Positions 15,841-15,983 of a stretch of 15,983 nt of DNA are shown here, one piece after another; position 1 is the first letter of the stretch; the number at the start of each line of letters is the position of its first letter. The notes under the pieces were generated by a model. It had not been told where the DNA came from and did no database searches. It saw only the letters and a list, made by a program, of their open reading frames with translations. This DNA comes from Anaerolineae bacterium. Its GTDB lineage: Bacteria; Chloroflexota; Anaerolineae; JACIWP01. A program made the translations under genes and the position numbers. The DNA is taken from contig JACIWP010000036.1 of the NCBI GenBank assembly GCA_014360855.1, forward strand, positions 1 to 15,983, in the 5' to 3' direction.

Positions 15841-15983
15841 CGCTCGCGCCCGTTCCTGCCGTGCGCCGGCGCGCCGGCCAGAGGAGCCATCCCGCCGCCA
15901 GCAGGGATACCAGGGAAATACCTTTGCCGGCCAGCCGCACGGGCGTATCCCCGAAGCGCAGGCGCACCACATGCTCGCCGGCC
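15833..15983 (-). CDS. C-terminal end of a membrane protein (runs off window edge)
   Basis: The last 49 codons, in frame from 15982, of a protein whose start lies outside the window. They encode a beta-strand-like HVVRLRFGDTPVRLAGKGI followed by a hydrophobic helix (SLVSLLAAGWLLW) and a basic tail. The pattern resembles the C terminus of large polytopic membrane proteins of the YfhO/glycosyltransferase-like kind, but 49 residues are too few to be sure. Its TGA (15833-15835) overlaps the LysM gene's start by 8 bases, so the two are translationally coupled. Confidence 0.65.
   Translation of the reverse strand, partial: AGEHVVRLRFGDTPVRLAGKGISLVSLLAAGWLLWPARRRTAGTGASDD

Noticed and set aside
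15841..15972. 44-codon N-terminal extension of the LysM protein
   Set aside because: It overlaps the well-formed C terminus of the upstream membrane protein in another frame and is Cys/Trp/Arg-rich without character.

Overview
The window is about 16 kb of GC-rich bacterial DNA, densely packed with genes. The mixture suggests an uncultivated Chloroflexota lineage, probably Anaerolineae-like. It holds an archaeal-type PEP carboxylase, a LysM protein with Pro/Thr-rich linkers, a small membrane protein next to a YtxH protein, and a ferredoxin-tailed aldo/keto reductase. The hexamer GCCGGC is unusually common. This assignment is inferred from gene content and style; no rRNA or marker gene is present. 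Most gaps contain near-consensus TTGACA/TATAAT promoters, so the housekeeping sigma factor is of the usual sigma-70 type.

Layout. At the left edge is the 5' part of an iron-type alcohol dehydrogenase (minus strand), whose family similarity stops about 35 bases before the edge. Divergent from it is a two-gene operon: a 7-TM/GAF sensor histidine kinase translationally coupled to a malate/lactate-type (Ldh2) dehydrogenase. A convergent minus-strand operon carries glycerol kinase (glpK) followed by a prepilin peptidase. Next come a rhomboid protease and a COG1453-type aldo/keto reductase (minus), then a class III aminotransferase followed by a BNR/sialidase-like beta-propeller (minus). An archaeal-type PEP carboxylase (minus) is divergent from an IclR regulator (plus). 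A two-gene plus-strand unit (small membrane protein, YtxH protein) ends in a strong bidirectional terminator. It faces a LysM surface protein and the tail of an upstream membrane protein (both minus).

The most unusual element lies in the 530-base gap between glpK and the rhomboid gene. A very good promoter (TTGACA with TATATAAT) drives a complete cobalamin (B12) riboswitch on the plus strand, which runs into an intrinsic terminator and then two further hairpins. No credible plus-strand protein gene follows until the iclR gene about 6.5 kb away; everything between is encoded on the minus strand. The riboswitch therefore seems either to make a stand-alone B12-sensing small RNA or, on readthrough, an antisense RNA to the rhomboid and aldo/keto reductase genes. 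Its promoter sits back to back with the glpK promoter.

The metabolic genes (glycerol kinase, Ldh2-type dehydrogenase, PEP carboxylase, Fe-dependent alcohol dehydrogenase, aldo/keto reductase) fit a heterotroph handling C3 compounds and sugar-derived intermediates. No tRNA, rRNA, CRISPR array, transposase, phage gene or origin was seen.
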